Assembly: GCA_018350325.1 (NCBI GenBank)
Contig: JAEVLN010000022.1
Coordinates: 513,105-577,104, forward strand
From: Globodera rostochiensis
Taxonomy: Eukaryota; Nematoda; Chromadorea; Rhabditida; Heteroderidae
Direction: 5' to 3'
Length of the DNA stretch: 64,000 nt
Part shown: one piece after another, positions 23,291 to 42,166 of the stretch
Layout of the letters: each line of letters starts with the position of its first letter
Numbering within the stretch: position 1 is the first letter of the stretch
Made by a program: the position numbers and the translations under genes
Notes under the pieces: model-generated
The model's database searches: none
The model's input: the letters and a program-made list of their open reading frames with translations, nothing else
What the model was told of the DNA's origin: nothing

Positions 23291-26200
23291 ATGGTTTCCG
23301 TAATGAATCAGCTGATGACGGTGGCCCCTGTGCCGTCTCAACCCTCCGGCGCAAGCCACCTCACGTCCTACCAGCATGGCACTCAGCAGCCCAACCTTCT
23401 CAGCGTGTTCCCAAAGGCTGGTGACGTGGAGTTTCCTTCCCTCTTGGGTCCCTCCGGGGGACATGCCGGAAACTCCGCTGCAGTTGCGGCTCTTCATCAG
23501 CACAGTACCGCCGTCGCTTCCGCCCACTCTCAGTTGCCTCTTCCAATTTCCTCCGCTTCCGCACCCTTTTCGTCGCCCGCTGTCGTCCAACACTTTAGTC
23601 CTTACCATCAGATGGCGGCGACAGGCAATTCCTTTAATTGGGCAGCGCAGACCGCCACTGCAAATGCCAATCCGTTTGCCGTTTTTGCCGGAATTGGCAC
23701 CACCGGAACTGTTGGAGGCGGATCGGTTTGCTTTGAAGGAGAAGGTAAATGACGAACTGCTTGAACTTGTTGATACTCTTTTTTCAGGCGAGATGGGCGT
23801 TGAAACAAAACCGCCGAAACGTGAACAACAGGATGGTGTTGCAATTCTGAACGCCAGCAGGTGAAAAAAGTTGATTTGTTTGGACAGGACGAGTATTCCG
23901 GTATGCCGACCAAACTTGGCCGGTTCAGGAATTGCTCTGATCGTGTCCAGTACGCACATATAACCAAATTTAAGTGCCTATGGGCATTTGATGAGCGGGA
24001 ACTATCCGACGGCAATGTATTATTACAGTGGTTGGCCAATGAACGAATGGGGTGATTGAGTTTTGATTTGGTGGCATTCCGATCATAAAAGGGTTCAGGC
24101 TCAGCATCGGCCAATTCAACGACGATGATTGCCGCAAACGGAGTAGACGGAGGCGAAACTTCTGCAACATTAAGCGCACCAACAAAAGGGCCGTCCAAGA
24201 CGAATTCGTCCCCAAAGGACAAAACAAAAAGCAAAAGCGTATCCACAGGAAACGGCTGCAGCGAACAAGCGGAGGAACATAAAAACAATGCGGCATCGTT
24301 AGCGGCGAGCAGTGCAAAAGGCATCGGTAGCATTGGGAACTTCACGTCCATCGCCGCCGGCAATTCGGCACCTCCGTCCATGGCACCATTTCTTGTGGCA
24401 ATGAACCCGACTGGCTACGGTAGGAACATTTGGGGAGGGCGGGGGAGGGGGGGGGGGGGGGTGCGGCAACCTAATACGATTTGAACTATATTTGAGAGGG
24501 GGGGGGAAGACGACGCGCAAATATTGCACATTCCTCTTACTTCACTTCATCCATCCTTTCTTCCCCCCCCCCCCCCACCCCTTCCTCCTCTCCTCTTTAC
24601 CCCGTGGCGGGCGGTAACATCAAAGAGATACTCGGGGAGGGTAACCCAGAATGTTTCGCCGCCGCCTGCCCCGCTGAGTAGTGTCTCTTGTGCAGTTTGT
24701 TTGACACTGATAAAACCGTGGGTGAAGGGGAGAGGGGGAGGGGGACCAATCCACTTCGGGAAGAAATTTGTTAGCGGGAAATGGGAGGAAGAAAGGGGGA
24801 GGGTAGGGATGATGAATGAGATGATAAGGTAGTGAGTGTCCAAGGGGAAAGAAACGGGGACGGTCAATCGGGGGCGGGCGGGCAGGGCACCCACCCCCCC
24901 CCCCCTCCCTCCGCAACCAATCCACTTATCAATCTGGCGAGGCTCAATGGGCTGAGCAGGAACGGACGGCGCACCGTTCAGTTCACTTTTCGGCGCATGT
25001 ACCGTAAGTTTTGGGATTATTGGGTAGGGAATGCGTCCTCCACCATAGCGCAGCCCTCGGGATAGGGGATAAAGACAGCACCTGCCAATTATCCGCCAAA
25101 TCTTCCAAATCAAATGCACCCCTCCCCTCTATTACATTCGCCCAACCACCTTTCTTTCGAGATGGGCAGGTGTAAGGAAAGAGAATGATAGGAATTGAGT
25201 ACCAAGTGGATTGGGTGAAGAATATGGTCAGACCGGTCAATGAATGCATTCTGATCAGAAAAACTGATGTAATCCAAATGCTTCTTGATCCATACAAATT
25301 ATTATTTTCCAGGCTTCGACCCTTCACTGGGTGCTGGCGGAGTCGTCTCGGCTTCTTCATCCGTACTTCCCAGCACGTCCACTGCCTCCTCCACATTGTG
25401 CAACGACTTCTACAACGGCAATGGCATTGTGCCCTCCTCAGCCACCGCCTCTTCTTCCTCTCAATGGCAATACTACAAACAGCAATACGCGGCCTATGCC
25501 CTGTCCAACGCGGTTGCAGCTGGGGCAGCCATGCAGCAGCAGCACTTTGCTGGCACATCGGGCACAGCGACTGAAAACGGCGTTGGTGAAACGGAGTTTG
25601 GCATGCCCGGGATCAGCGGAAGAAGCGCAAATAGTGCGTGGGCTTAGGGATGGACGGGGCACGGATTGAGTGAGAGTGAGAGAAACTGCCCAAAACCTGG
25701 AAAAAGCATATGGTATAACACATGGGAAGTAGGCTTTATCATTTCTTCAATTTCATGCAATTTTAGTCAATATCGATCCCCTGTTCACTCATCTTCCCCC
25801 TGCGCCAATCCTTCCGTTTTTCGACCCCCCCTACCATTTTATTACCTCTTTCCCTCCACACTCATCTTATTCATCCGTCCGTCCTCTTCCTCTTCTGGCT
25901 GAGTTGAATACAAAAAAGGGGAAGGATTGCCATAAAAATGTGCGCTCCGTTTTGATTGACGAAAGGATGAAGGGGGGGGGAGGGTGGGAGGGAGGGGAGG
26001 GATTACTGTGTTGTTTGGATGAATTGTAGTGGGGGGACTGTCCACCCGACCCAACCACCCTCCCTCCCCCTCCCCCCCATCCATGAGCACACATTCTCTT
26101 ATGTTGACGGATCCTTTACTGGCCTCCCACTTCTTCTTTTTCATCTTCTTAGTAGACATTCTTCGTTTTTTTCTCGTTTTCCTCTTTTCCTTTTCATCCT

Positions 26201-27594
26201 CCACTTTCTTCTACCTCTTCTTCTTTTTCTTTTTCCTCCTCATTCTTTTTCTCTTTTTTCCTCCTCCTCTTCTTCCTTCCTCTCTTCTGTGTATGCCAAC
26301 CACTGGCGTTTTGATGATTGCAAATTTCTTCCACTTTTGTTAATCCGGTCTCCACCCTTCAACTCTAACCTCATTGCTACAGTATCACTCACCTCCCACT
26401 CCCTCCGCTCCCCTCCAATTTGCAATGTTCCCCAATTGAACCCGGGCCAATTAAGCAAAATGCATCTGTGTGCCTTTAGGGCAGCAAATTGTTCCCAGGG
26501 GAAATGAAAGCATATAAAAACGACAAAGAGAAAGGTCCTTTGGCCTCAGAGACGATAATTAATTGGCCCAATTTGTCTGATAGAATTTATTGGACATTGG
26601 AAGGTCTTGGACTTTTTGGTTTTAATTGATTGTTGTGGTTTTGAGTTGCATGAACAGCTTCCTAATTTTTCCAGTATTTTAGATATTGTGCCGCCATTGG
26701 ATTGGACAACACAGTGCAGTGCATCGCGCAAAAAGCGGAAGCCATACGCCAAAGGACAAACGCTGGAGTTGGAGAAGGTGTGCCAAGGCTCCAACTTTGT
26801 ACTAGAAAGCTGAATTGAAACGATCAAAGACTTCGCTCAAATGGAAAATCTACTGAGTCGTTTTTTCCATCCGACTTTTTATGGTCGCTTGGCCTTTGAT
26901 TGTTCTTAACCAGTGCTGGATAAAGCACCAACTCCGAAACCGGAGCCGGTGTAATAAAACAGCTCCAAAACTACCGGAGCTAGGGTTTTGCTTGACTCCA
27001 GAACCATGCTCAATTCGGAGCGGGAACGGAAAATTACAGTTTATCTTTATCCAGCACCGTTTATAACCATCCGTAAACTTGGAGCCTTCCGAATGGCACT
27101 AACAAATAAGTTTATCCGCACCCTAAGACTGGAAAACACCACGACGCTTAGGGCAGGTAGGTCTGAATTTAAGATTTTTACTTTCGTATACATCTTGAAG
27201 GATCAAAATTGTTTAATTCAATCTCTCCTCTCTAGCATCGATCATCCCTTCAGGAGTACTATTCGAGTGCCTATGTGTCTAAGCAAAGGCGATGGGAATT
27301 AGCACAGCGGCTGAACTTGAGCGAGAGACAAGTGAAAATTTGGTTTCAAGTCAGTCAATTCGTTCAAAACATTAGCACAATCTGTTGCTTAAGAATCGGC
27401 GGATGAAAGAGAAGAAGCTGAAGCATCGTGGCGTCATGGACGGGCCGATGGTTGCGCATCAGCAGCATAACCCAAGCGGAAACAGTAACGCCGGTGGCAC
27501 TCACAGTCATCTGCAGCAGAACAGCAGCCACATTCACGGCCACCACCTTCACCATCATAGCCTTTTGTTGCACGGAATGCACGAGGATGACTGA
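23291..27594 (+). CDS. nob-1/php-3: posterior-group Hox homeodomain transcription factor (nob-1/php-3 type)
   Basis: This is a DNA-binding factor that would pattern the tail region. Exons: 23291-23744, 23788-23835, 24099-24419, 25313-25633, 26683-26777, 27254-27349 and 27394-27594, about 511 residues; the start could also be ATG at 23303. The first four exons are Ser/Ala/Gln-rich low complexity, and exon 4 has [16 protein letters not shown]. The homeodomain spans exons 5-7: LDWTTQ just before [17 protein letters not shown], then [20 protein letters not shown] and [23 protein letters not shown] with YVSKQ.RWELA is characteristic of nematode NOB-1/PHP-3 as I recall them. The tail is His-rich. 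Homeodomain introns fall after residue 17 of the domain and after WFQ. Confidence 0.88.
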
Positions 27595-27999
27595 TCAACC
27601 AAATTGATCAGAGGCGGATGGACTGATCAAACAGACGCTTGTAGGGCTTCGGAGTATCGGACCGGCATTCAGGAATTCCTTAAACGGCGGAAGGACTTCA
27701 AAATTCGACCTCCCCAATTCCCAACAACAGATTTTTCCCTGTTTGATTACGGTTTTCTCGAATATTTTCCAAAATAATGACGCAGCAAATGTGCACAATT
27801 TTCAGTCGTTTTTGCTTGATTTGATGCTGTACATATTTACTTTGAGTGCATTTTGCATAATAAATGCGAAAGATGGCATACAAACAGAGAAAATAGGAGA
27901 GAGAGGTGAAAGAGGAGAGAGAGAACGAGAGAGGAAGAAAAAAGAAGGAAATCTTACCTTTGTCTGCATCTCTTTGCTCTACATTCTCTCTCCTCTCTT

Positions 28000-28061
<62 letters not shown>

Positions 28062-29203
28062 CTTCTCTCCGTTCCTCATTCGATGGCATTTGCTTCCGTC
28101 CTTTTTTGGATGGCACTTTCGGCATGGAGGCTGCACACTCTCTCATCCATTCTTTCTCACCCCTCGCCAAAATCCCGTTGCCATTATCGAACCGCAAAAC
28201 CCTAGAGATGGAGCCGGAGGCCAAAAACAAAACAATCCATTCCATGTCCTCCCTCCCTCCTCAGTTGGATTTGTCGTTCGCCACATTTGTGGACTTGGTC
28301 TACACACAACAATTGGCTCAGTTTTGCGCCACGGGTGAAAGTTTACAGGAGAATGGACGGAAGGGAGGGTGTGGGGTGTGGTCCAATTAGTCGATTTTGG
28401 TGACTTTGATGAAAATTCTATATCATCAGTCCCTGAAGGATTATCGCTGTCATTCCGCTTACAATTATCCTTTCGAGAGGGGGGGGGGGGAGTGTTCTCC
28501 CACAAAGGCAGATTGATATTCACACCATTAGGCCAAACATTTACTCCCTCCCATACCGACCACTATAAAAGGGGTCACCGATAATCTTTCGAAGCCCAAG
28601 AGCGCGGATTGAGATGAGGAAGGATGAATGGGCCGGGGGGGGGGAGTCCAATCTAAAAGGGATCAACACTCCCCGCCCCAATCAATGCCCCGAAACGCGT
28701 TGGAAAAGTGTTAAATGGAAGACCGCAAAGCTTCAACCACCCCGCCCCTCCCCCGCCCTCCGTTGACGCAATTTCTTTATTCCGCGCCCGTATTGGCAAA
28801 GCCTTTTCTTCCGTATCGGTTTTTTTTTGATTTTCACCCATTTGCCCGCACTTTCTCCCTTTCTTGCCCATGTTCTTCTCGCCCGTCATTTCGCCTTCAC
28901 TTCTTACTAACAAATAAGCATTATAACACTTCCACAAAAATGCTTTCTCTCCATCCCTTCAATCTCACCCTTAGAGCACCTGACAACACTGAACATTTCT
29001 GGTCCTTTTCATAGAGGTCTGGCATGAATCGGGGTTTTTAGGTGTTTTTGGACTAACATCCAAAAAATCCAGGACCGGTTCCGGATCCAGGTCGGGCTAT
29101 TCATCTCCCTTGATTTTTTTCTTTGTTTCTTCAGCTCTCCTCTGCTTTTCCTACTTCTCCTCTACTCTTTTTCCACTTCGCCACACCCTTTTTTGCCCGC
29201 AAA
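27595..29203. other. intergenic region with a CT microsatellite
   Basis: Between the Hox gene and tir-1. A GA-rich tract (27890-27945) is followed by a long (CT)n microsatellite (about 27985-28066), which can pair with it. A reading frame crossing the repeat is not credible as a gene. A poly-G run lies at 28637-28646. Nothing else is recognised. Confidence 0.6.
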
Positions 29204-32200
29204 ATGTTTTCCGAGTCGGCCTCCACTCCGTTGTCAGCTTCCGTTGCTGATCGGGTGTCTATGTACAGCTCCAAATCGGTCAGTGTACTGCCCCATCACA
29301 TCTCCCTGGGCTCCATCAGTCTGGGTAGCAGCTTTGCTAGCAGCGGTGGCGGAAGTTGCTGCGCCACCGTCGTGGAGGGTCGAGAAAACGCTGTGGAGAG
29401 TAGCTTTATGTTGTCACGGCAAGACGTCGATGTTGGGGAAGTGCAGCGGAAAGCGGGGGATGCAGCGGGATGGGAACAGCCGAGTCGACTCGAGCAGGCC
29501 GAGGTCTGGGGCCGTTGGTGGTGTTTGTAGGGCTGTGCGATCCCAACTTCTTTTTTACTCAAGAATTGGTCCCGAGAATAGAGACCGAGACCCAAAAGCC
29601 CCGAGAAATTTTTGGGTCGAGTTTTTGGAATACAATCCGATGCCCAAGTCAGGAAGATGATCGCGATCGACTCGCGCCATTGAAATGTGCCGCCGATGGA
29701 CGGCACTGTTTCTCGCCCGGCTCCCGCTCTCCATTGCCCGTCAACGCATCCCAGCCTAGGCCCTCCATCGACATCGCCAACGGATTTTACCGGACCACTA
29801 CTGTTGTGGCCAACGGCAGTGGACTTTTGTCACTAGGCTCCGGTACTCTGCTCGGAGCAGAACAAAAGTCGCGTTCAATGGGCAACTTGGACAGGAGTGG
29901 TGAGAAGAAGCAAGGAAATCGGCATTTTGGCCTAACCCTTTGGCACTTCTCACGGAAGCTTGGCTTTCATTCCTTTTTATTTTTAATTCTGTAGTTTTTG
30001 GTATTCCGTATCTTGCAATCAAAATGAAAATGGCTTAGCTTTTGAGGTGAATTTTCAAAATTGAGAATTTTTTAAAATTTCCTCGATATTGATTGCCTAT
30101 TAAGGAGCAGCCTCACAAAGTAACGGCGTCGATGGCCGCACCGTTCCCTCTTCTTCTCATCAGCGAAGCTTTTCTCCGTCATCAGTAGGGAGAGAATTAT
30201 AAGCACGAAAATTGCCAAAATATTTTCAGGAAATGACTAAAGGAAATCTTTTTTCCAAAAAAATGTAGCTTTTGCAGCGACTTTCAAAATGCGACTTTCA
30301 AATTAGAGCTTGTCCAAAAATGCTATTTTGAGCTGACTTTTTTGGCATAAACATTCAAAATGTGAGCATTTGTATACATATAAATCCGTTCTCCAGTCTT
30401 CAGGCGAACGGGCGAATCCAGTGCCTCGACTACAGCGACAACATTGGAAATACGGTAATTACAAATGTATTTGTAAATGCATTACGGTATTGTATCTTGG
30501 ACTCTCTAATTTGTAAGGCTCTCTGCGGAACTGTGCCTTTGTGTCGAGCGCTTCCGGCATTGTGCTGCCCCAACTTCGGCACCAATTCAGCACGACAGTG
30601 CCGCCACAGGACGAGTCGGGCGGAGAGCAGCCGATCAGAGGCCCGAATGGATTAATAATTGAACATTTGCCAAAGGATGTGGCAAAAGTGGACGCCAATG
30701 GGCAACAACATAATGGAGAGAGCGGTGGGAAGAGAATGCCGAGGCCGAAAGAAATTGCAACAGAGGAAAGTGTGAGTTGTTGGTAGTAAAAATTATCCAA
30801 AATGGGTTGCTTCCTGACCATCATCCCCCGATATTTTGAGCTTCGACATGCCGTTCCCGAAGAACCAAGACCCCCCGACATACATGGTCGGAGATCAGCC
30901 CTAATTCAAAAACAAAGAATAATATAAAGGCAAAAAGCTCGGGAAACATAATCCCTCCGTCAACGTCACATCATTCATTCAATCTTTGCGCTCTCAACCC
31001 GAAGTGTGAAGAGAGGGCTGGTGGTGGGGCTTGAAGTTTCTTTATTCATCTCACACCCATTGCCCCACCGGTGTCAAAAAGCGTTAACAAACAAAATAAA
31101 ACTTAGACCTGAGGAGAATGAGTCAATTGCGCGTGGGAGGGAGGATACCCAAAGAAGCCCCCAAGTGCGATTGGGGTTGTGAGGACATGACGCAGTGGAA
31201 GAAAATTGAGGAGGCGAATTGTTGAATGGCCCAGGAGGGGGGGTATGACATAAGGGGAGAGGATGGTGGAAGCCACATTACACTACAAAATTGCGCCTGA
31301 TGCTGAAGGCCCTGTCTATGAGGATAAAGCGGAAGAGAGCACCGCTGCTGGTTGGCCGGGAACAAAAAAGGGCTGGAAAAAGTCTCATTCGTCGTCTAAT
31401 CGGGCCTGGCCGGGGGGTGGGGGTTATTGGAACAAGGAAAGTACCGCGTCGGTTTCAGTGAACCCGGGGGTCAAAAAATCCCATTTATTGACTTTCCTAA
31501 TTGCAGCGCAACTCGGACATCCGTCTCCAGCAATCGCTCTCCACACCCGGCGGTGCTAATGACCCGTCCTCTGCTCTCCTAAACGGTAGCGACTCTTTTG
31601 GGGGAATGCGCAAGGAAAGCGAATACAGGCGATACAGAAGCGAAGGTACGAAAGTACACGGGATACGGGGTCGGGTCATAAATAGCCGTGGAGCTGAGCT
31701 AAAATTTGAGAATGCTCGGTCGGATCTCGAAAATCGCGTTTTACACAAAATTGTCGGGTTTTTCGTGATGGTTTGATGAACTAATTAACATTTTTGTGCG
31801 AGATCAACGACCCACCAAATTTGGAAATTTTGCTTTCCAAATATATTATGCAACGCAAAAAAGTTTTAGTACTTCAATGATCAAATCCCTTACAGGCTCC
31901 ACAAGCGGCCCCACAGTGTCCTTGGCCCCCCACCAGCCAGCCGAAATGCCGGATGTCACGATGCTGGATGATCTATCACCAACCATTGTTGTTGGCGGAG
32001 AACGGCACTGTTCCTCACCACCAAACCGACTGAATTTGTTTCAACAGGACACAATCGTCGGTAATGGAACGCCGCTCAGCAAACATTCGTCGGAACAAGT
32101 TATGATGGTCAGTTTGTCAGAGAATATTTGGATATCCGAACAGCTCGGATTTGATCAACATATTGCGTTAGACATGGTAACCAGTCGGTACTTTTCGGTT

Positions 32201-35200
32201 ATGCGCCCACAGATTTAAATTTTTAAAAAAGACAAAAACGATAAAAGCTGTTTCTAGGGGTATTCCGGGGTGAAACCGATAATTTTTTCAAAAACATAGA
32301 TGTTGAAATCATAGATTAGATGAAATCATATGCTAAAATAGATGGCTTACTCGTAATTAGCGACCTCAAAACCCCCGTGTACCTCTCAGAATTGCTTAAA
32401 ACCTTCAAACTTGAATCTGTGGGCGCATAACCGAAAAGTACCAACCAGTCTTCTCTATATATTTTTGTCTCTCAGATGCACACGTTGAAGACGAAGCTCC
32501 AAAAGTACCAGGCTAGTGGAAAAAGGTGTGTACACACATGTGCTTCTAATGCCACATTTAGACCTTTATCGATAAGGCATTTCAACTAATCCAGCAAGGG
32601 ATTGATGAGCAAATTTTCGAAGGGTGTACCATTGTTACGAAGTGAGCATTGATTCATCTGGGAAAAGGCTGATAGAGGAGGAATCCTTTGGGTTTAGGGT
32701 GATGACTAAAGCGTGGCTGTTTCCGAAAATATCGCACGACCTGGCGTACGCCCTCTGCGATTACCTTCGCGATCAATGTTTGCGCTTCGCTTTGTCCGTC
32801 CCTTTGTCCGGACTTTCGCCCCCGCCCCGTTCAGCCTACTTCGAGACTCTCGTGGTGCTGTTCATCAAGCCGGGCATCAACGAGTCGGTCCGCCTTTGCT
32901 GCGGACGCGTGTTGGAGGAATGCATGGCCAGCAGCAATTGCGAGCTGATCATCCAGAAAGGCTACCTGAAGAAGGTGGTGGCGACTGCTGAGAAGCTTAA
33001 CAAGAACCAGGAACAGCAGAGGTAGGCTTTTGCTGATCTGTTGGATTCCTTGGAATATTGGGCTGTCCATAAACTCGTTCAAGTGAACATGTTCTAATCA
33101 GCTTCTTCTCATCTTCAGGCTGTCCTTGTCCATCATGGAGTCGCTGTTCAAGCATTCACCCGAAACTACTAACAAACTGATCGAGTTTGTGCTATTTCAA
33201 ATCACAATCAATCCGATCCTAATCAATATATTTGAGCTTCCAAGTGATCGATCACATTCTGCTTACCTGCAAACGGGCAACGGACACGCCGAATACGCTG
33301 CGACATGCCGCACTGGGTGAGTGAAGAGAAGCAAGCTATCGTCCACGGGGGAAATTTTCATTGTTTCCATTCTCACAGCTTTGGCTAATTTGTCACTGTG
33401 CTCATGTTCGGAGGCCAAGAAAAAACTTATCCTGAAAAAGCTGCCGGATTGGTTGTTTCTGCTTGCTTCCCAACCGGATGACATCACCAGGTTACGATGA
33501 TTGCATAAGTTGAGGTCGATTAGTCTGATCACGAAGCTGTTTTCACAGGTATTATGCTTGTTTGGCCATCTGTGTGCTTGGCTCCGCCTCGACCAACTCC
33601 AAGGAGATGGAAATGGCAGTGAGCAAATCGGGCACTCTCACGCTGGTGGAGCCTTTTCTGACCACCCATCAGCCGTCCACCTTCTCCCAACATGACTATA
33701 AACATTCGCAAGGACGGCCCAAGGAATGGTTGCTCAGGTGGCTCAAATTGGTTCGGTACAGAGACTCGTATACCGATCGACCTTCCCCCCCCCCCCCTCG
33801 GGCGCTTCAATCAAATCCAAAATCCCTTATTCAGGCTTCTTCCGCTTCTCTCGTCAAAATGTCGTGAAGCAAAAAGCATGCAAGCACAATTTGAATAATC
33901 AGGGAGTGCCTCGACATGTCTGAACATTCTCTCGTCTAGGGCCGCCTTTCACCTGTGCATTGAGGCTACAATAAAGAAGGATCAGCAGAAATTGGAGATT
34001 TTGGCGGAGATTGGTGCCATTCAGGCGCTTAAGGAGTGCGCCTCCAGTCCAGACGAGTTGCCTGCCAAATTCGCCAGCGAAGCGTTGACCATCATTGGGG
34101 AGCAGGTGCCGTACAAACTTTCACAGCAGGTTCCATGCTGGAGCATTAAGGATGTGCAGTATTGGGTGGAGAAGGTCGGCATATTTGGTTGACCGTCTGC
34201 TTCATTATTCCAACACTACAGATCGGATTCGGCACATTTTCTGCTGCTTTTGCCGCCCATATGGTGGATGGTGATTTGCTGTTGTTGTTGACGGAGAAGG
34301 AGCTGGAAGAGGACTTGGGTATGAGTTCGGGTCTACTTCGCAAGCGGTTCATGCGCGAGTTAGAGTCGCTGAAAATTGCAGCCGACTACAGCAGTGTGGA
34401 TGAGACTCATCTAGACCAAGTGGGCCCCATTGATCAGTGATGCAATGTCTGTCCATTGCCATTCTTTACAGTTTCTGATGTCGCTCAGCTCCGATGTACG
34501 AATGTGAACTTTTTTTTAAATTGATTATGTTCCAATTTCAGTTGTCCGTGTACACTTATCAAATGCTCGGTATGGGACTGAACAGGAATTTGTTGCCACA
34601 GCTAACTAACGACATGGTCAGTTTGGAACGGGGGTAATTGTTGTACGATCATCAGGCATCTAATGCACTTCCAGATGAAATCCGTCTGCGGCATCGTCAA
34701 CCCAATCCATCGGCTGAAGCTTCGACAAGCGCTTCAGGACAGCAAACACATTGATGACATCGAAGTAGCTATTCTCAGCAAGCAAATTGATGTGTTCATC
34801 AGCTACCGACGGTCGACCGGAAATCAATTGGCCAGCCTCATTAAGGCTTATTAAAAACATCATTCAAATCAATCACTTTATATTTTGCTGAAGGTACTGC
34901 TCCAACTTCGTGGCTACAAAGTGTTCATCGACGTCGACCGGTTTGTTGGCTCTGCTGATTGGCTGGCGTATCATGAATTTCCCTTCGATCAGATTGTATG
35001 CGGGCAAATTCGATTCCCATCTGCTGAAGAACATCCAGGCGGCCAAGCACTTTATTCTAGTGTTGACTCCGCACTCGCTGGACAGGCTTCTCAACGACAA
35101 CAATTGCGAGGATTGGATCCACAAAGAGCTGCACTGTGCATTTGAACACCAAAAGAACGTGATTCCGATCTTTGATCAACTAGTAATATCTTCATAGGAC

Positions 35201-36070
35201 ATTATTTGCGATTGATCTGCCGACTTCTTTAGTTTGAGTTTCCGGAACTGGAAAGTCAATTGCCCGACGACATTCGTCAAATCACAAGATTTAATGGGTT
35301 GAATATTGAGCCCCGACCTTTGGGGAGCGAATGTGGGGGGGGGGGGGTGGGATTGGGGGTAAGCCATTGGAGCGGCATGTCTGGGTCGGGGCTCAGACCC
35401 TAATTTTTGATAATTTTTATTTTTAATAATCTCCATTAAGTGTTCGTTGGGTGCACGACTATCAGGAGGTCGTTCCAAAGATTAAATTGAGGCTTTTCAA
35501 CCATTCATTTAGGCATGCATTGACAAGGTTGAACGGTTCATCAAGGGCGAGCTAAACCGGGTGCCGAGTTTGGGTGCCAGCTCGGTTCGTTCGTTCATCA
35601 TTTGCTTGATTTGCTTGGCAATTCCCCCCCCCCCCCTATTCAGTTGGCGATTCCGGCTTCGACACCAGCCGTTGCCCCTTGTTCGACGTCAGCCGGCCGT
35701 AAAGGCACTGCCTACCGCCTCAACGGTACTTCAGTGTCGTCCGCCACCGGCCATGCAACGCCGACTCCAGGTAACGTGCGAACAACACCGACGATGGGAA
35801 GCAGTGGCGCACGACTCCAGCGCCAATCGCAGAACACCCAAATGGACAACGCGATGACGAACAGCAGCAACGGGGCTGGTGAGTTGGAATTCGGCTGCTG
35901 AGCAAAAGAGTTGGACAAATTGAGTCTTTCAACAATCAGCCGAAACGGAAGATGATATCCAATATTTTAATCTTTTCCCTTTCTTCCCTTTAGTTCGGTC
36001 GTCGTCCATTGAGAAGCAGCGTAGGAAGCCGTTGTTCTCTTCAGTGAGCACGGTGAACAGCGAACGATGA
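29204..36070 (+). CDS. tir-1: TIR-1/SARM1: ARM-SAM-SAM-TIR NAD hydrolase and signalling adaptor
   Basis: SARM1/TIR-1 cleaves NAD+ in axon degeneration and acts upstream of p38 MAPK in nematode immunity. I model 27 exons and 1,169 residues: 29204-29503, 29653-29899, 30404-30454, 30518-30771, 31507-31645, 31896-32107, 32476-32529, 32562-32641, 32698-32777, 32835-33021, 33119-33188, 33244-33316, 33379-33490, 33549-33737, 33835-33879, 33940-34174, 34222-34419, 34472-34495, 34542-34616, 34675-34845, 34894-34940, 34993-35182, 35233-35297, 35441-35468, 35513-35584, 35644-35878 and 35994-36070. The first six encode low-complexity sequence. ARM repeats follow from MHTLKTKLQKYQ, then two SAM domains (CWSIKDVQYWVEK; LSVYTYQMLGMGLNRN). 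The TIR domain has DVFISYRRSTGNQLASL and the catalytic glutamate in CEDWIHKEL. Two introns use GC donors and one has an odd boundary. The 5' exons rest on phase continuity only. Confidence 0.9.
32187..32442. mobile_element. short fold-back element with perfect 8-bp target duplication, in a tir-1 intron
   Basis: Perfect 26-bp inverted ends (32187-32212 and 32417-32442, starting GGTACTTTTCGGTTATGCGC) are flanked by an exact 8-bp repeat AACCAGTC (32179-32186 and 32443-32450). The interior has TTTCTAGGGGTATTCCGGGG and GATGTTGAAATCATAGATTA, shared with the fold-back element at 1021-1876. This copy therefore shows that the family moves with an 8-bp duplication. Confidence 0.9.

Positions 36071-42166
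<6,096 letters not shown>

Noticed and set aside
26019..26507. 162-codon frame in a Phe/Leu/Ser-rich, membrane-like sequence
   Set aside because: It is a pyrimidine tract (CTT/TTC repeats) in the large Hox intron before the homeobox exon.
27743..28390. 215-codon frame
   Set aside because: Runs through the CT microsatellite; no conserved sequence.
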